DNA of 64,000 nucleotides, from assembly GCA_011009095.1 (NCBI GenBank), contig VTPC01008544.1, positions 1-64,000 on the forward strand, given 5' to 3'. Made by a program: the position numbers and the translations under genes. Below, piece after piece: positions 23,813 through 35,640 of this stretch. The DNA is from Ignelater luminosus (Eukaryota > Arthropoda > Insecta > Coleoptera > Elateridae). How positions within the stretch are numbered: position 1 is the stretch's first letter; each line of letters starts with the position of its first letter. A model generated the notes under the pieces. It had not been told where the DNA came from. It saw only the letters and a list, made by a program, of their open reading frames with translations, and made no database searches.

Positions 23813-24880
23813 ATAAAAGTTCCTTTTTTTATAAACAAATTTTAAAAGTAAAAGTTAAAAACCCAGGTTCAGACTTACGGACATTTTCTGTCTTTATCAC
23901 ATTCCATAAAGATTATTAATCCACCGCCATTGTATACCACATCTTTGTGAGCTTGTGATGTTATAAACGATATTACCTCTTCAAGTTCTGCAGCCTATAT
24001 TAACTAAATTGCAAGCTACTGGAATTCCTTTTATAGTGAATATTAGAATTTCTACTTGATACACCGTCAAGAATTTTTATTTTCACAAAGTTTTTCAGAA
24101 GCCACACCCAAAAGGATCCATTCAAAACAAACGGTTCAATAATCTTGATTTTTCTCAAACATAAAAATAGCCAAACCAAACTCCAATGGCTAAAATAGAA
24201 ATAGCACTATTCGTCGAGAATTAGTGAACTATTTTTCACTAAGAATTCTATATTCAAAGTGGAATATACCAATAAACAAATTTAAACTAAGCGCAATAAA
24301 CTATTGCTTCAAGGGCTCGTCACACAATAATCTGTTCTCTTCAGCGGGTCGGAAAGATCACATCCGTATAAGAAGTTTATATCCCTCGCGCTAAATTTAA
24401 ATTGTAGGGAGAACTGAATTTATAAAATTAAACTAAAGAGAAAATCAATGATTTATGATCGATATTTTACTTTTTTAAATTAAATTCAAAATTTTAAGAA
24501 ATTATCAAGTGAAGATGATGTTATTAAACGGGGAAATAACCGATATTTAGAAAAGACGAAAATACAAACTAATTCAAGGTTGCTCTGCAGAGGAAGTCCC
24601 GAGAATCCGAAAGATTCTTTACAAAGAATATTATTTAAATAGGAAAAACATAATAATACAAGATTCCTAGTAAATTGATATGACTAATAAGCAAATAAAA
24701 TTTTGCATTCAACAACAAATTATGAGAGTTAATTTGATAAAATCGAAAGTATGAGTCTACATTATTCTATGACATTCTCGTACCAACTTAAATTAAATAA
24801 ATTTAGCAGGACTTTTAAATGAACAGTAACGAACCGTTACAAACTGTCACTATAATGACAACTTTCCTGATTCAGAGACA

Positions 24881-24903
24881 TCAGGGAAGCCTCACTTCCC
24901 TGA
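24881..24903. repeat. Short perfect hairpin
   Basis: TCAGGGAAG and CTTCCCTGA form a 9-bp perfect stem with a 5-base loop (CCTCA). It is GC-rich against an AT-rich background. No function can be assigned; it may be a remnant of a repeat. Confidence 0.5.
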
Positions 24904-25290
24904 CTAACTTTATCAAGAACAAAATAACATAACAGAGTCAACATGTTATTTTCATCTAATTTTGTGTTTTCTAGATTTTTCTATTTTAAACATTTATTTT
25001 TTTAAAAACTCGGAGGCCTTGCCTAGTGGTTCGTCCTAGAATTGACCTGCTTGCCCTGCAAAGTATCACTTTCCAGACTATTATACTTTAATATTTTTAC
25101 GATTTTATATATCTTTTGTTTTGTCGAATAGACAAGACTTGCCATACTTACATGTGCATTATCACATCAAATACCTAAATGCGTTCAATCCGTCAAATAG
25201 TGAAATAGACAGCATCTGATTCATGAAAAGACAGCGGCAGATAATGTAAAAATCTTATTTACGTTAAAAGCCGGCATTACATGAAATGCC

Positions 25291-26021
25291 TAGTCTGCTA
25301 CACAGGTTATCCAAGATTATGTACGTACATTCAGAATAGAGAATTTCTAAAAGTTTCGAGATTCCAAAAATGGGTTGTAAAATCACTCACTGATGTATTT
25401 CAACTTCCTGGCTTCTAAGTTTGACCTTTCAGGTTTTTTGTAGCTCTCTGGAGTTTTCCCGTTTTTATGCAAGGGAAAACACTCAAAACGATGCAATATA
25501 AACATAAATGTCTAAAAGAACTTCAACAAATGGTAATCCCATTAGAAATTAAAAATGAATCACCAGAAATATCAGATCGAAGGCCATCTTCAGTGATATA
25601 CTTAAGTACCTCTGATATTAAGATCAAAATAAAATCATAAGGAAGTACTTAATATATTTATTCTAACATTCAATTACCTTGTGCTAAAAACAGATCTGCA
25701 ATATCAGTCACCAGAAAGATTACAAAGAAAATACCAATTAACAAAATGAGGACATATCGGTTACCACTAAGATGCCCTAAAAGGGATTTTAAGATGAAAA
25801 AGCAACCGAAGCATAAAACATAACATTAAGATATTGCTCGAAAATTTTTGTGTTATTTTTATGTCATCTTTCTATTATTGCAATAGAAAAATCGTGAAAG
25901 CCATAAAAACCCATCTGACAGCGTTAACTAGTTGTGATACTGGGTATCCCCTTCTAGTAATTTGGAAGTGAATCTGCGTAACGAATATTACCATCATTAC
26001 AGCCGATTAAACCTTTCTAGT
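25291..26021. other. AT-rich spacer
   Basis: Nothing recognised. Confidence 0.5.
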
Positions 26022-26029
26022 GTATGTAC

Positions 26030-26137
26030 CAGTGGCAGTCGGTAGGATAACTTCAGAGTAGGAATAACGTCAGGGTAAGAAACAAATTAATCAAGCGGTT
26101 TTGGCGTACCCTGAGGTTAGCTCACCAACCGCCGCTG
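26030..26137. mobile_element. 108-bp hAT-type MITE
   Basis: The left end CAGTGGCAGTCGGTAGGATA and the reverse complement of the right end (CAGCGGCGGTTGGTGAGCTA) match over about 31 bp with few changes; both continue as ACYTCAGRGTA. Flanks are GTATGTAC (26022-26029) and GTATGTGC (26138-26145), an 8-bp duplication with one change. CAG termini plus an 8-bp TSD indicate a non-autonomous hAT. Its ends differ from both hAT elements in this window, so another family moved it. Confidence 0.85.
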
Positions 26138-26439
26138 GTATGTGCCCTCCTGCTTTTAACATTTCTGTCAGAAGAATCTTTAAACAAGTAGTAATAACCA
26201 TGATTTCTTTACAGCCCCAAGAAAGTAAGTACAATCATATTTTAAAAATATAAAGAAAACAGGCATAATGTGTTATGTTTGTTAGTTACAAAGTAACGTA
26301 AAATCCAAGTGTGCGATTTACGTGGAAATCCATCTTAAACAGTGCAGGTACAGGTTATTCAAGTTTGCGGCTCACCACCCAGGTCTTGAAAACTGTAAGA
26401 GATAAAATAAGGTTGGATACATTGGGGAGAAGTTGCGCA

Positions 26440-27078
26440 TTCTAATAGTCAGTCAGTAATAGTAATCTAAAAAGTAATGCTTTACTTTCAGAAAACAAAT
26501 TCAGCAAAACGAAGACCCTCCTCAGATTTAATCCCATATTCCGAACTTCTCTCGTCCCCCATGTCTCGTTGTATAATCATCCAACCTTGAATCATACTGG
26601 TTAAGAGTCGAGGTTTGATGTTGTCGATAGGTGGAAGTCATTTCTGGGAATTCTACGATTTACTGATCCCGTGAGGTAATGAGTGCCCTCTCATGACGAC
26701 TTCCTGGAGAAATCCCAATCTTGCTTTAAGCGATAAATCCATTCTTCGTGTGTTGGGCAGGTTGTTGGGTTAAGTAGTGATAACTTCTTCGGACACACTG
26801 AGTAAAAGCCTTGATCTTCTATTTAGACTAACGACCTTGTGGGCCTTGAAATGCTCAAACTGATCCCCTTGACCCCAATTCTGGTCCCCTTTCTGTCTTC
26901 TTTTTCGATACCCTCTATTAATGCCCGGCATTCTAGCTTCTCTTCCGTACCTACCGACAACGCGAAGGGCCTGTCTTATCGTACCTTCTTAGGCGAGTTA
27001 TTTTTTCTGGGAGAAAATTACTCACTTCTCTTTGGAGGGATGTTACGAAAATTCGAAAATAATCAAATCTTCCCTTAA
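26440..27078. other. GC-richer block, unassigned, with interrupted frames on both strands
   Basis: Composition is clearly less AT-rich than the flanks. On the plus strand 26839-27078 is open for 79 codons. On the minus strand a frame reads on with only three stops from about 26970 to 26490; its 3' part (EYGIKSEEGLRFAEFVF) faintly resembles the end of the endonuclease domain of RTE-type non-LTR retrotransposons. This is too weak to call. An old retroelement fragment is the likeliest explanation. Confidence 0.3.
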
Positions 27079-28335
27079 CGTGTTATGAAAATTAATAAAT
27101 AATAAAGTTTTTCTTTTTATTTAACTTTAAATTAAAACCTCTTATTTAACGTTCTTCTATATAGGTAGATTTATGACTTGGTAACATTATTTCTTTCTCG
27201 AATTCTCTAACAAAAAGTTTTCTTGTATTCTGAGAAGCAATATATTTGGGCATTGAATATTTTTAAAATTACCTCTAATTCCGTATTTTATAAACTTAAA
27301 TGTCCTATTTCGAAGAAATTTTGTCTCTTTATCTTTTAGTTTTATGCTTTTTTAGATAATAAAACTGTCACTTTGCCTAGCCAGGACAAGATTTGTTTTT
27401 ATGTTTGTTCTGTTAATTGAACAGGGCAATGCTTGAATTTGTGGCCGAACCACCTCACCCTCTTGTTATCTTATTGGTGGTTTTGATGTCATGAATCCCG
27501 GCCAGCCAATAATCTGCTGGACCCACCCCTCTGGGGGTTGAAGAATTCTCATTTCGATCGAGAGTTCAGGAGTTCGATGAAAAACTGCAAATAAGCAACA
27601 CACGCGCACCCCGCGTTTATCATGTGTGAAAGTTTTGGACTTAGAAAATTTCGCATGATATCGGAATCTATTCCAAGTGTTTGGATAGCATCCACGTAAG
27701 TAAAAGACAGCCTGAGTGTGAACGACGCGATTTATTTCAGTCATCGTTAAATATTTATTGACAATCCCTGGAATGTACCAGATGTGTTACTGCCGTTAAA
27801 GTGTAAATCAAATATCGCCTTATTGGCGGACCTACCAAACTAAATTTCCCCTGAACTCACAGTTGAGTTACCGTACCGCCTCTTTTATTATTTCATTTCT
27901 TCCGAAGGAACTAGCGTTTTTATCGTGTCGCTTGTATCTATATCGTTCCGTCGAATCTCTACAAGTTTTGTACCGCTTCGCTCCCTAAAGACAGTTAAAG
28001 ACAGTCAACATCCACCTTCAATCTAAGAATGTATGTGAATGTCGTCCGTTTTTGGAAAATTTAATGTATTAGTTATAAGAGAAATTTTGTGTAAACCAGT
28101 GCGGTAAATTCAGTGTAATTTGTGCCATAAATTTGTATCTTTATTGGATAGTTCCAGTATTACGGTAAATAAGCTTACCTCCTTTAAAACTGTATCTTGT
28201 AAAGAAGCTGACGTTGGCGCATCAAGCTCGTCAACTGCAAATGTAGTTGTTTGTTAACGTACCTGTATTTCATCGTCTCGTCACCAGTTGGTTTGGATAA
28301 AAGTAACCTAAGATTCACGTTACTGTAACATCGCC
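27079..28335. other. Mixed-composition DNA without a recognised gene
   Basis: 27430-27990 is GC-richer and has a 92-codon minus-strand frame (27466-27744) with no known motif. A short direct repeat (AAAGACAGT twice) lies near 27985-28007. Nothing can be assigned. Confidence 0.4.
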
Positions 28336-28425
28336 TCACATTGGTGAAAAACTTTGTGATATTTTTTCACAGTAGTGAAAAGTTCGTCGCATCATTTCAC
28401 AGTGGTGAAAAACTTTGTAATAATG
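28336..28425. repeat. Three-unit 30/31-bp tandem repeat with internal dyads
   Basis: Units start at TCACA 28336, 28367 and 28397. Each holds TCAC-A-N-T-R-GTGAAAA, so TTCAC pairs with GTGAA inside each unit, followed by an ACTTTGT-like block (degenerate in the middle unit). The arrangement resembles a short array of dyad-symmetric protein-binding sites. Confidence 0.65.
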
Positions 28426-29059
28426 TTTATTTAAGGAGAATTCGTTATTTGCCATGTTTGAACGTAACTTTTCAGTTCCGAAATGTTATTAATTTTTATT
28501 AGTTTGATCGTATACAGATAAAACCATCAAGTTATTAATTTAATTCTTGTCTTGTTAGTTTATTAATGCAAAGCCCTGTTACTGCAAATTCTTATTGTTT
28601 TATAACTTTGTGAAATTTGTCTTGCATAAAGATTTATTTAGACAATTATCTGGATCCAAAGCAAAATGCAAAACACCTGGAGGTGACGATCCCAGTAACA
28701 ACATTATCGTTGTTATTTGTATTTTACATGATGTCTCATGTGTACTTCCTTCTCAAGCGACCGCAAAATTTCTAATATCCAGGGATACCTTATTATTCAG
28801 ACTTTATGTTGCCTTCATATTGCTGGCATTCTATGCAATGCGCCTGGCCGATGGTTCGTGCATATTAAAAAAATTGTTGTGGCCATGTTTATCTTATGTT
28901 TACTAGTTTTACGTGTACTTTTATGTATTCACCTTTTCGTTGTATGTGTTTATGTTAAAACGATTTTCAAGCAGTGTGAACCAGGACCGCTGCAATCTGT
29001 TTATTGTACCAATTTAATAGTATGCTAATAGATGTTATCAACTTATCTTTTGGTTTTTT
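28426..29059. other. AT-rich DNA with overlapping chance frames
   Basis: Plus-strand frames of about 100 codons (28595-28906, 28738-29028) are hydrophobic and overlap each other. I see no family motif and treat them as chance. Confidence 0.4.
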
Positions 29060-29507
29060 TGCGGTATTAGCATACACACAGATGGTTCAGTGGTCAGCTG
29101 TTCTGAGCCAAGAGACGTTGACCTTCATCTATCCACATAATATCAGCTTAATCCCTCATTGGGAGTGTAAGTATCTTAAGAGAGTGCAGTACAATCTCGA
29201 TTCCGTCTACTTGTGTAGCGTTCGAACCTATGGCATCTTGCCTACTGACCTAGATACGGCGATCAGCTGCAAGGTCTCCCTTTCGAAATTAGGTCATCGA
29301 CTTTTTACTGCGGCTGGCGCCCTCTCGATCCCGAAACCCATCAAGATTCTCGTATCAATACTACCGTCTACCGCCGACTCTAGGCCTTTCTCGCCCACGA
29401 CCCGTCTTCGACTGTCAAAAGCTAGCATTACAGGTGACATACCGATTTTATATATGGTTGCGTTAATCGATGAGTCACTAATCCGAGTTTTGCACGTAAC
29501 AATGTAA
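29060..29507. other. GC-richer block with a 167-codon open frame
   Basis: A plus-strand frame (29004-29507) is the second longest uninterrupted frame in the window, yet it shows no recognised domain. On the opposite strand part of the block is open too. TGGTTCAGTGGTCAGC (around 29083) resembles a tRNA-like A box and GTTCGAACCT (around 29220) a B box, but they are about 135 bp apart, too far for a tRNA. A decayed SINE or retroelement piece is possible. It is unassigned. Confidence 0.3.
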
Positions 29508-32500
29508 TTTCAGAGATAGTAGAGAGCCTCGAATTTGAATAATTTTGTATAACTAGAAGTTAAACCTCAACCTTAAAACCCAGTTCCAAAGATTCTTCAT
29601 GCCAATAGTAAGTTACTATAGTATACAAGAAAAACGGAACGTTACACGTACTCGAGTTAGAAAGGTTTGTAGTTTTTCAAATTTACGTTTTCTTCTCAAA
29701 AACCTGCTTTCTGCTCTTAACTGCCTTCTTCTAACTATCGGTTCCTTTGTATTGTGCTGCAGTTCCTAAGAATCTCCTAATAATAGAACTCGAGACGTTG
29801 AGGCCATACTTATATTTGACACGGTTGAGACTTGGAGGTCGTTATTAAATCGTGGTAGTCAAATTCAACCAAACCATGCAAGATATGAAACTGTGAAGAA
29901 TTTCTGATTTATTATTATGTCTAGAGGAAGACATAAGGTGTCAGATAATCATGAACGAAAAAGATAGACAGTCTAATATGTCAAATTATTATTTATTAGA
30001 ATATGAAATGAAAGATATCAATGTTGTTTGTGTGACAGGTTAAGTTGGCTGTCGCTTCGAAAACTTAAAAAAAAACTCAAAAATATCCAAAAAAAAAAGT
30101 TTTATGATCGAAAACTACTTAGAAAGAATTAATTTCCAATTTCCAAATTTAGTACTGCCAATATGTCTAATAAATGGCAGTAGTTGACATGAAATATTCC
30201 TTATTTGAACTACTGATAAAAGTATTGTTAAAATACTTAATATTAAACTACGCTACGCAAATTAGGTAAAACAATAATTTTTAAATTTTTTATTTTAAGA
30301 CTAAACATTTCTGTTTGTTAACATTAAATGTGAAATTCTAATAGAAAAAAATACTATTAGTGACAGGGAAACCATTGTGAAAACTAATTTTGTTTTTGGT
30401 TGTTCGCTCCAAAGTAAATGACGCACATTAATTTTACCATTGATCCTGCTGAAATGTCGGTATTACAGTCGGTATGTGCAAACATAAAATGAAACTGAAA
30501 TTGAATTAAAACCTTATTACGTGATAATAGTAGCGAATTCAGTGACGTAGAAGAATAGAAGGGATAATCAGAAGGTATTTCTTATGACTTTATTAGCAGT
30601 AAATATTCTGAATTCTTCGTTAAAAGTCCGTTTTGAAAAGAGATTTCTAACAAACTCAACCTTTAAAAGATTTTTATCTTTAAAATTTTAGAGTAAATAT
30701 ACAAACGCTACAAAAAGTTATGATAATTACAGTTAAAGAATATTTACATTTCTTAATGAAATTTTTTTCTTTGTGTATTTTTGTTACTTTAAACCACAAC
30801 TTACTAAACGAATTCCCTAGAGCCATTAAAGTATCTTTAACGAATGTTTACTTGCTTTTTAAGTTTGATATTATCATTTTATTTTATTTAAATGTAGATT
30901 ACTTATGCTACAATTGGTATGATATATCCACACATGACTTGAGTTGTAACATTACTTGTGCTTCAGTGGCTTCGTTTATTTAAATGATTAAAGATTCTAA
31001 CGTAAATATGCCCCAGACCCTACGTATTTAATAAAGGTATGCAGTATAACTTATAGATGCCTTGTTAGTGGGGTATGCAAATAGAATAAACGTTCACAAA
31101 CAAGTTAAAATATAAGCATGATGGTTGGGTGTTTGTTTGGTTTGTTTACTGTATCCCAAAAAACTGAATCCTCTTAAAACTATTATTGTTAATTTTGTAT
31201 AAGGTATTAAGCAAACTCATATTATGTCGGTATACTATGCAAAATTACCATAGCAAATTCCAGATTATTATCTTTTCTGATATTTTACATCAAGAGAGTT
31301 TTCAGAGTTTAGTAGAAAAAAAAAGCTTCGCATCGATTTATTTATTCATTCAGCTTACATCTCGTATTTCGAATACAAAACAAAAAAGAGAAAATTAAAA
31401 TCTGACTTTTATTCACAATTAGTGATGCCTTAAAATTAAAACCAAAAGCTGAGTGTTTATTGTTCTGCTACTTTAATCTTAAATACAACGGTTACATTTG
31501 AAAGCATAAATAATTTCAAATAAAAGTGAATTCTTATTTTACATGTTTTGCAACTTTCGAATAAGAATTCTAAAAGTTAAATGACACTGTTACATACAGA
31601 TGTTTTTCTCTCACAAACTTAAAGCTTTTCGTTCGAAAACGTGATCAAAGCATGTGGGGTTTAGCCGGCATTCAAGTGTTTTAAAGCTACTATTGTCATT
31701 CTTTACAAATGTAGGTGTTTATATTCATTGAGTTTCGTAAAACCCTAACATCGAGCTTAGTGCACCTATAAATTTGGTTGTATGTACGACAAAGTTAGTT
31801 ATCTGCAAACTGAAATTTGTAGTTTGATTTTGAATGACATAAATTTTTTTTATTTTGTGATTATATTCATTACTCATAAATTAAGTAGGTACTGATATGT
31901 ACTAAACTAATTATATCTGAGCTAAAGCTGATAATGCATATTACTGTTTGCCCAGTCTACGATTTGATGGTATTTGCTGGTTGGATGCATCTTCTAAAAT
32001 TATACTAATATTAATAATAATTACAAACAATTATTTAATATATCCTCGTTACCTTTTCAGGAAATAAAACATAAAAAGAAAAAATTCCAGTATTAGTCAA
32101 ACGGTGCCAGTACCAGCACTAACGATATTAATACAGTTAGAAACTGATTGTTTATTGTTAATCTGAATCTTTTGCGGCAGATTTTTTTCTCTGACATTAG
32201 TAGCAGCGTGTGTTAGGTCAATTTTATGAACTACGTTTCAGAAATTTGCTGAATACCTTTGCCTTTCCAATACGTTGTGCTCTGCTGGTTTCACATTTAA
32301 ACGGTTTGCTTCTTCGTATCCAAATAAACCTTGAGATAAGTGTTCTTTTGCTTCTTTAACATGTTATAACAATATTGTCGGGTTGATAATAGATGCACCT
32401 GGGATAAAAATCTACCAAACTCACAGCAGTGAGAATTCCAAGAGCTCTGTAAAAAAAAGTAGTTGGTATTAAAATGTTAAGTTGGTTTTGTATGACAGTT

Positions 32501-32589
32501 CTATAGAACAGAAAAAGTACAAGTTTATAAAACGAAATATTGAATCGTAAATCTTGTTGCTGAAATTCGGATTTGTTTTTTATTCAAAT
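29508..32589. other. AT-rich DNA without a recognised gene
   Basis: About 3 kb with only short A/T-driven frames. Nothing recognised. Confidence 0.5.
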
Positions 32590-33250
32590 TACGGCCATAA
32601 TTGAAACTTGTTCTTGAGTTTTTCCTCTCTGGTCCATAATGTTACGTTAACAAGCTGGCAGAATTTTCAATCTCTCCTGATTTAATGGACATGTTGTCAG
32701 TTTGGATCAGCCCTAGCTTAATGTCAGCAAACCTCTTCTTGTTTTTCATTATACATTGTGGATTACAAAGATCACTTTTGTAGTGCACACGTTGATACCC
32801 TTTTGACTTTACTATGGTGTGTCTCTGTTGTAGCTTTTTTCCTATTTTCCCAAATACATGTTCAAAAGGAGTAAATCAATGCCCAACCGTCGGAAATTTA
32901 GCGTGGAAATCATTCATATGACTTCAGTCACTAACCATTGTTTCAACATGGAAATCAGTGTGGTATTTTTGTTCTTGCCTCCACACCAATCCGCAAAACA
33001 CTTCTCAATAGTCTTACCTTCAAAATGTGTATTAAGCAAGCGATAGTCACAGGAGATGAAAAAGCAGTGAACGGTATTCTTTGTCAGCTTATATCTTGAA
33101 TTCGCAGAATTATTGTAGAATTACAAGTATACATTGCGACTAAAATACGTAGCTTGGTCAGGTAGTTTTGGTAAGAATAAACTTGTTTGGTTAAAAAACA
33201 AAATCAAATCATCAAGTCTGGTTTGTTGGGAACTAGTTCCCTGTAAGTAA
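32590..33250 (-). pseudogene. Decayed multi-copy arthropod protein with a GGKNKNT motif
   Basis: The minus strand, read from 33250, gives FLPKLPDQATYFSRNVYL (around 33120-33180), HCFF, LNTHFEGKTIEKCFADWCGG followed by KNKNTTLISMLKQWL (around 32940-33045), FEHVFGKIGKKLQQRHTIVK (around 32800-32870) and IKSGEIENSASLL near 32660. Several frames are needed. The order LPK-PDQ-YFSR, then F-D-C-G-KNKNT-ML, then FG-IEK, is that of a protein family repeated in many arthropod genomes (from memory; those copies usually read GQNKN). Its role is unknown; the acidic and Asn-rich core may be a transposase-like catalytic centre, which is inference. No TIRs were found. It ends about 310 bp before the hAT element at 33564. 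Confidence 0.6.
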
Positions 33251-33563
33251 AAAAACGCTTCAGTCTTTTTTATAACTTTTACATTTTATGAAATTTTAAT
33301 TTTAATCTAAATCAATTACGATGCCGCTATGGCGTTATTCTTAAGTTTTGTCAGACCTAGGTTACCACCTCTTTTTTCTGTTGCCAAATTGTAATATTTT
33401 AAAAGGGCCTTCTTAGCGCTTCACGAACTTTGGTTTCTTTTAATCGAAGAATTTTCAATTGTCATGGCAGATACTTAACAGACCTTTATTTTATATGAGT
33501 AAGAGTACTTACAAAAGATTCTTGGCGGAACGCATATTCTTAATGAATCTGCACCTTCTAGAT

Positions 33564-35640
33564 CAGTGGTTTTCAACCGGTGTTCCGCAGAACACTAGTG
33601 TTCCGTAAACTTGTTGCAAGTGTTATAAGATTACAAGGTTTCTTTAGATTTAAGGACTTGTATAAATTTTTTTAAAAATCCTACATCTACCAGATATTTA
33701 GTCAAAAATCCTTCAATACCTTTCCTGGTAAAAAATCCGCCGAGGGATTTGTCCTTCAACCTGGCAACACTGGCATGCACAAAACCGAACTTTCAACATA
33801 TGCGCGTTACAGTCGTTCATTGTGATTGACAAGATCTGTTTTGCAACTTTGGGTCTTAAATTAGGTGATACTAACACTTTTTTACTAATAACTTTAATAG
33901 TTAATTATTATTTCTAATTTTTATTAGTTGTTTTGATCATGAATTGAAAATTGAAATAATCATGTATTTGCCATCCTAATACCGCAAAATACATAGATTT
34001 ATTAAACGAAATCATGATGCTGAGCAAAGTATCAGTGATGGAACAAGTAACAAGCGGAAGTAGTAATAATTATGTTGCTGCAAATACGACTCATATAGAA
34101 GGTAAAAGTATACGTAGTCAAATAAGTAAGAGTAATAGACAATAATTTCGGATTTACATGGGCCAGTGATAAAGAATGTCAAACTTCACAATGTATTGCA
34201 CGTGGAAGAAATTGCTGAATAGCTCGATGGTTCCTGCAAAGTTAAAACGCCATTTTACTGCGAAGCTTGCCATTTTTGCTTCAAAAACTAAAGACTATTT
34301 GAAGAAACTGATGGAAATGCAAGTTAAACAAGTAAAACATTTTGAAAAAACTGTCACAATTTCTGATAAAGTTCGAATTGCTTCCTATATGATAGCGGAA
34401 TCAATTGCATTAAAATTAAAACCATACACCATAGCAGAGTCTTTTGGTTTACCAGCACGTTGTGAGATAGTAAAAATTACAACGATTTAATAAGCGAAAT
34501 AATAAGAATTCCTCTTTCAAACGATACTATAAAAAGAAGAATTAAGGATATGTCAGATAATATTGAGAAAACAGATAAACTTTCCAAACGATATTTTGCT
34601 CTGCAAGTTGACGAGTGTACTGACATTAGCAGTAAAGCTCATATACTAGGATTCGTTCGTTTCGTTAATGAAAACGAAATAGTGAATCAATTTCTATGGT
34701 GCAGGGAACTTACCGGACGTACAACAGGCACTGACATTTTCGACTCTATTACGTCGTACTTAGAAACATTTAAAATGTTATGGGACCTATGTGAAAGAAT
34801 TTGTACTGACGGTGGTCCATCAATGATAGGCTCTGTTAAAAGGATTTGTTACCCTTGCAAAGACAAGAAACTCCGATATCATATCTATGTACTGTTTTTT
34901 ACATAGAGAATCCCTAGTTTCGAAAACGTTGTCGGCAGCATTACAATCTGTATTAGACCAAATTGTAAACATGGTAAATTACATTAAGTCAAGACCTTTG
35001 AAAACTCGTTTTTTTAGAAAAGATTGCTTATCTATAGAAGCTCAGTACGAAACTTTTGCACACTGAAATAAGATGGTTATCTATGGGTAAAGCACTATGC
35101 AGAATCTTAGAACTTAAAAATGAGTTGTTGACTTTTTTCCAGAATGAAGGTGCACATTCTTTTGTAAAATGCCTTAACAATGTTACTTGGTGTGCCAAAA
35201 TGGCACATTTAACCGATATTTAGATAGCGTTAATGCAAGTTTACAAGGAAGAAATGAAAATATTCTAACATCGACAGGGAAATTGTCAGTATTTTAGAAA
35301 AAGATATCTCTTTCCAAAAATTGTATTTTAGAAGAAAAATACAGTAGATATGTTTCCTTCACTTTAAGATAAAAATGTCGAGGAAATTTTTTTTGTTACA
35401 AAAGAACATTTAATTAATGTTCTTGGAAGAAAGGGTTGAAAATTACTTCCCATCCTTAAATATCGAATGTTATTACTGGATACAAAATTCATTTGTCACA
35501 GTTAATACGAGTACCTAGTGAATTTTCCTTAGATGAAAAAGAAGACCTGGTTACCTTGTCAACGAATCGTATTCTGAAAATGAAATTTTTCGAAATAATT
35601 CTAAAGGCCTGCCTACTAAATTTGAGTAATATAATTACAT
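33564..35640 (+). mobile_element. 3'-truncated hAT transposon
   Basis: The 5' end reads CAGTGGTTTTCAACCGGTGT followed by TCCGCAGAACACTAGTG, the classic terminus of hAT elements related to those that gave rise to the vertebrate ZBED5/SCAND3-type genes (from memory). The 8 bases before it are TTCTAGAT, but no matching 3' terminus (ending in CCACTG) or second copy of that octamer was found downstream. The coding part ends before the C-terminal dimerisation region. The 3' end is therefore deleted at or near 35640. Confidence 0.8.
34060..35640 (+). pseudogene. hAT transposase lacking its C-terminus
   Basis: Blocks in order: a BED-type zinc-finger region (FTWASDKECQTSQCI, then MVPAKLKRHFTAK; around 34150-34265), IASYMIAESIALKLKPYTIA, then ALQVDECTDISSKAHILGFV (34589-34650; first catalytic Asp) and ICTDGGPSMIGSVKR (34800-34843; second Asp). 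SKTLSAALQSVLDQIVNMVN (around 34920-34980), EIRWLSMGKALCRILELKNE (around 35065-35125) and YYWIQNSFVTVN (around 35475) follow. Frameshifts occur near 34180, 34500, 34850, 35060 and later. The conserved C-terminal block (CE-F-S, dimerisation) is absent, in contrast to the hAT copy at 9325-11359, which retains it. No function remains. Confidence 0.85.

Larger units (their letters stand above)
22770..25290. mobile_element. Unclassified element bounded by palindrome-capped TIRs
   Basis: The arm 22770-22824 matches the reverse complement of 25236-25290 at 47 of 55 positions with no gap, including GCTTTTAACG and TTACATTATCTGCC. The outermost 18 bp of each arm is itself a near-palindrome (GTCATTTTATGAAATGAC on the left, GGCATTACATGAAATGCC on the right). 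A further GTCATTTTAT-like piece lies inside at about 22920. The 2.5-kb interior has no open frame, so if this is one element it is non-autonomous; otherwise these are two inverted copies of one short repeat. I cannot name the family. Confidence 0.5.

Noticed and set aside
25010-25080. tRNA-like A box (GCCTAGTGGTTCG) of a SINE
   Set aside because: No B box or tail follows; a single box match is weak.
26480-26620. Endonuclease fragment of an RTE-type retrotransposon on the minus strand
   Set aside because: Only a faint match over about 20 residues, and the flanking translation does not continue the domain.
29083-29230. tRNA gene or SINE promoter (A-box-like and B-box-like sequences)
   Set aside because: The two boxes are about 135 bp apart and no cloverleaf can be drawn.
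29004-29507. 167-codon frame as a host or transposon gene
   Set aside because: No domain or motif recognised, N-terminal part hydrophobic and A/T-driven; kept only as an unassigned GC-richer block.
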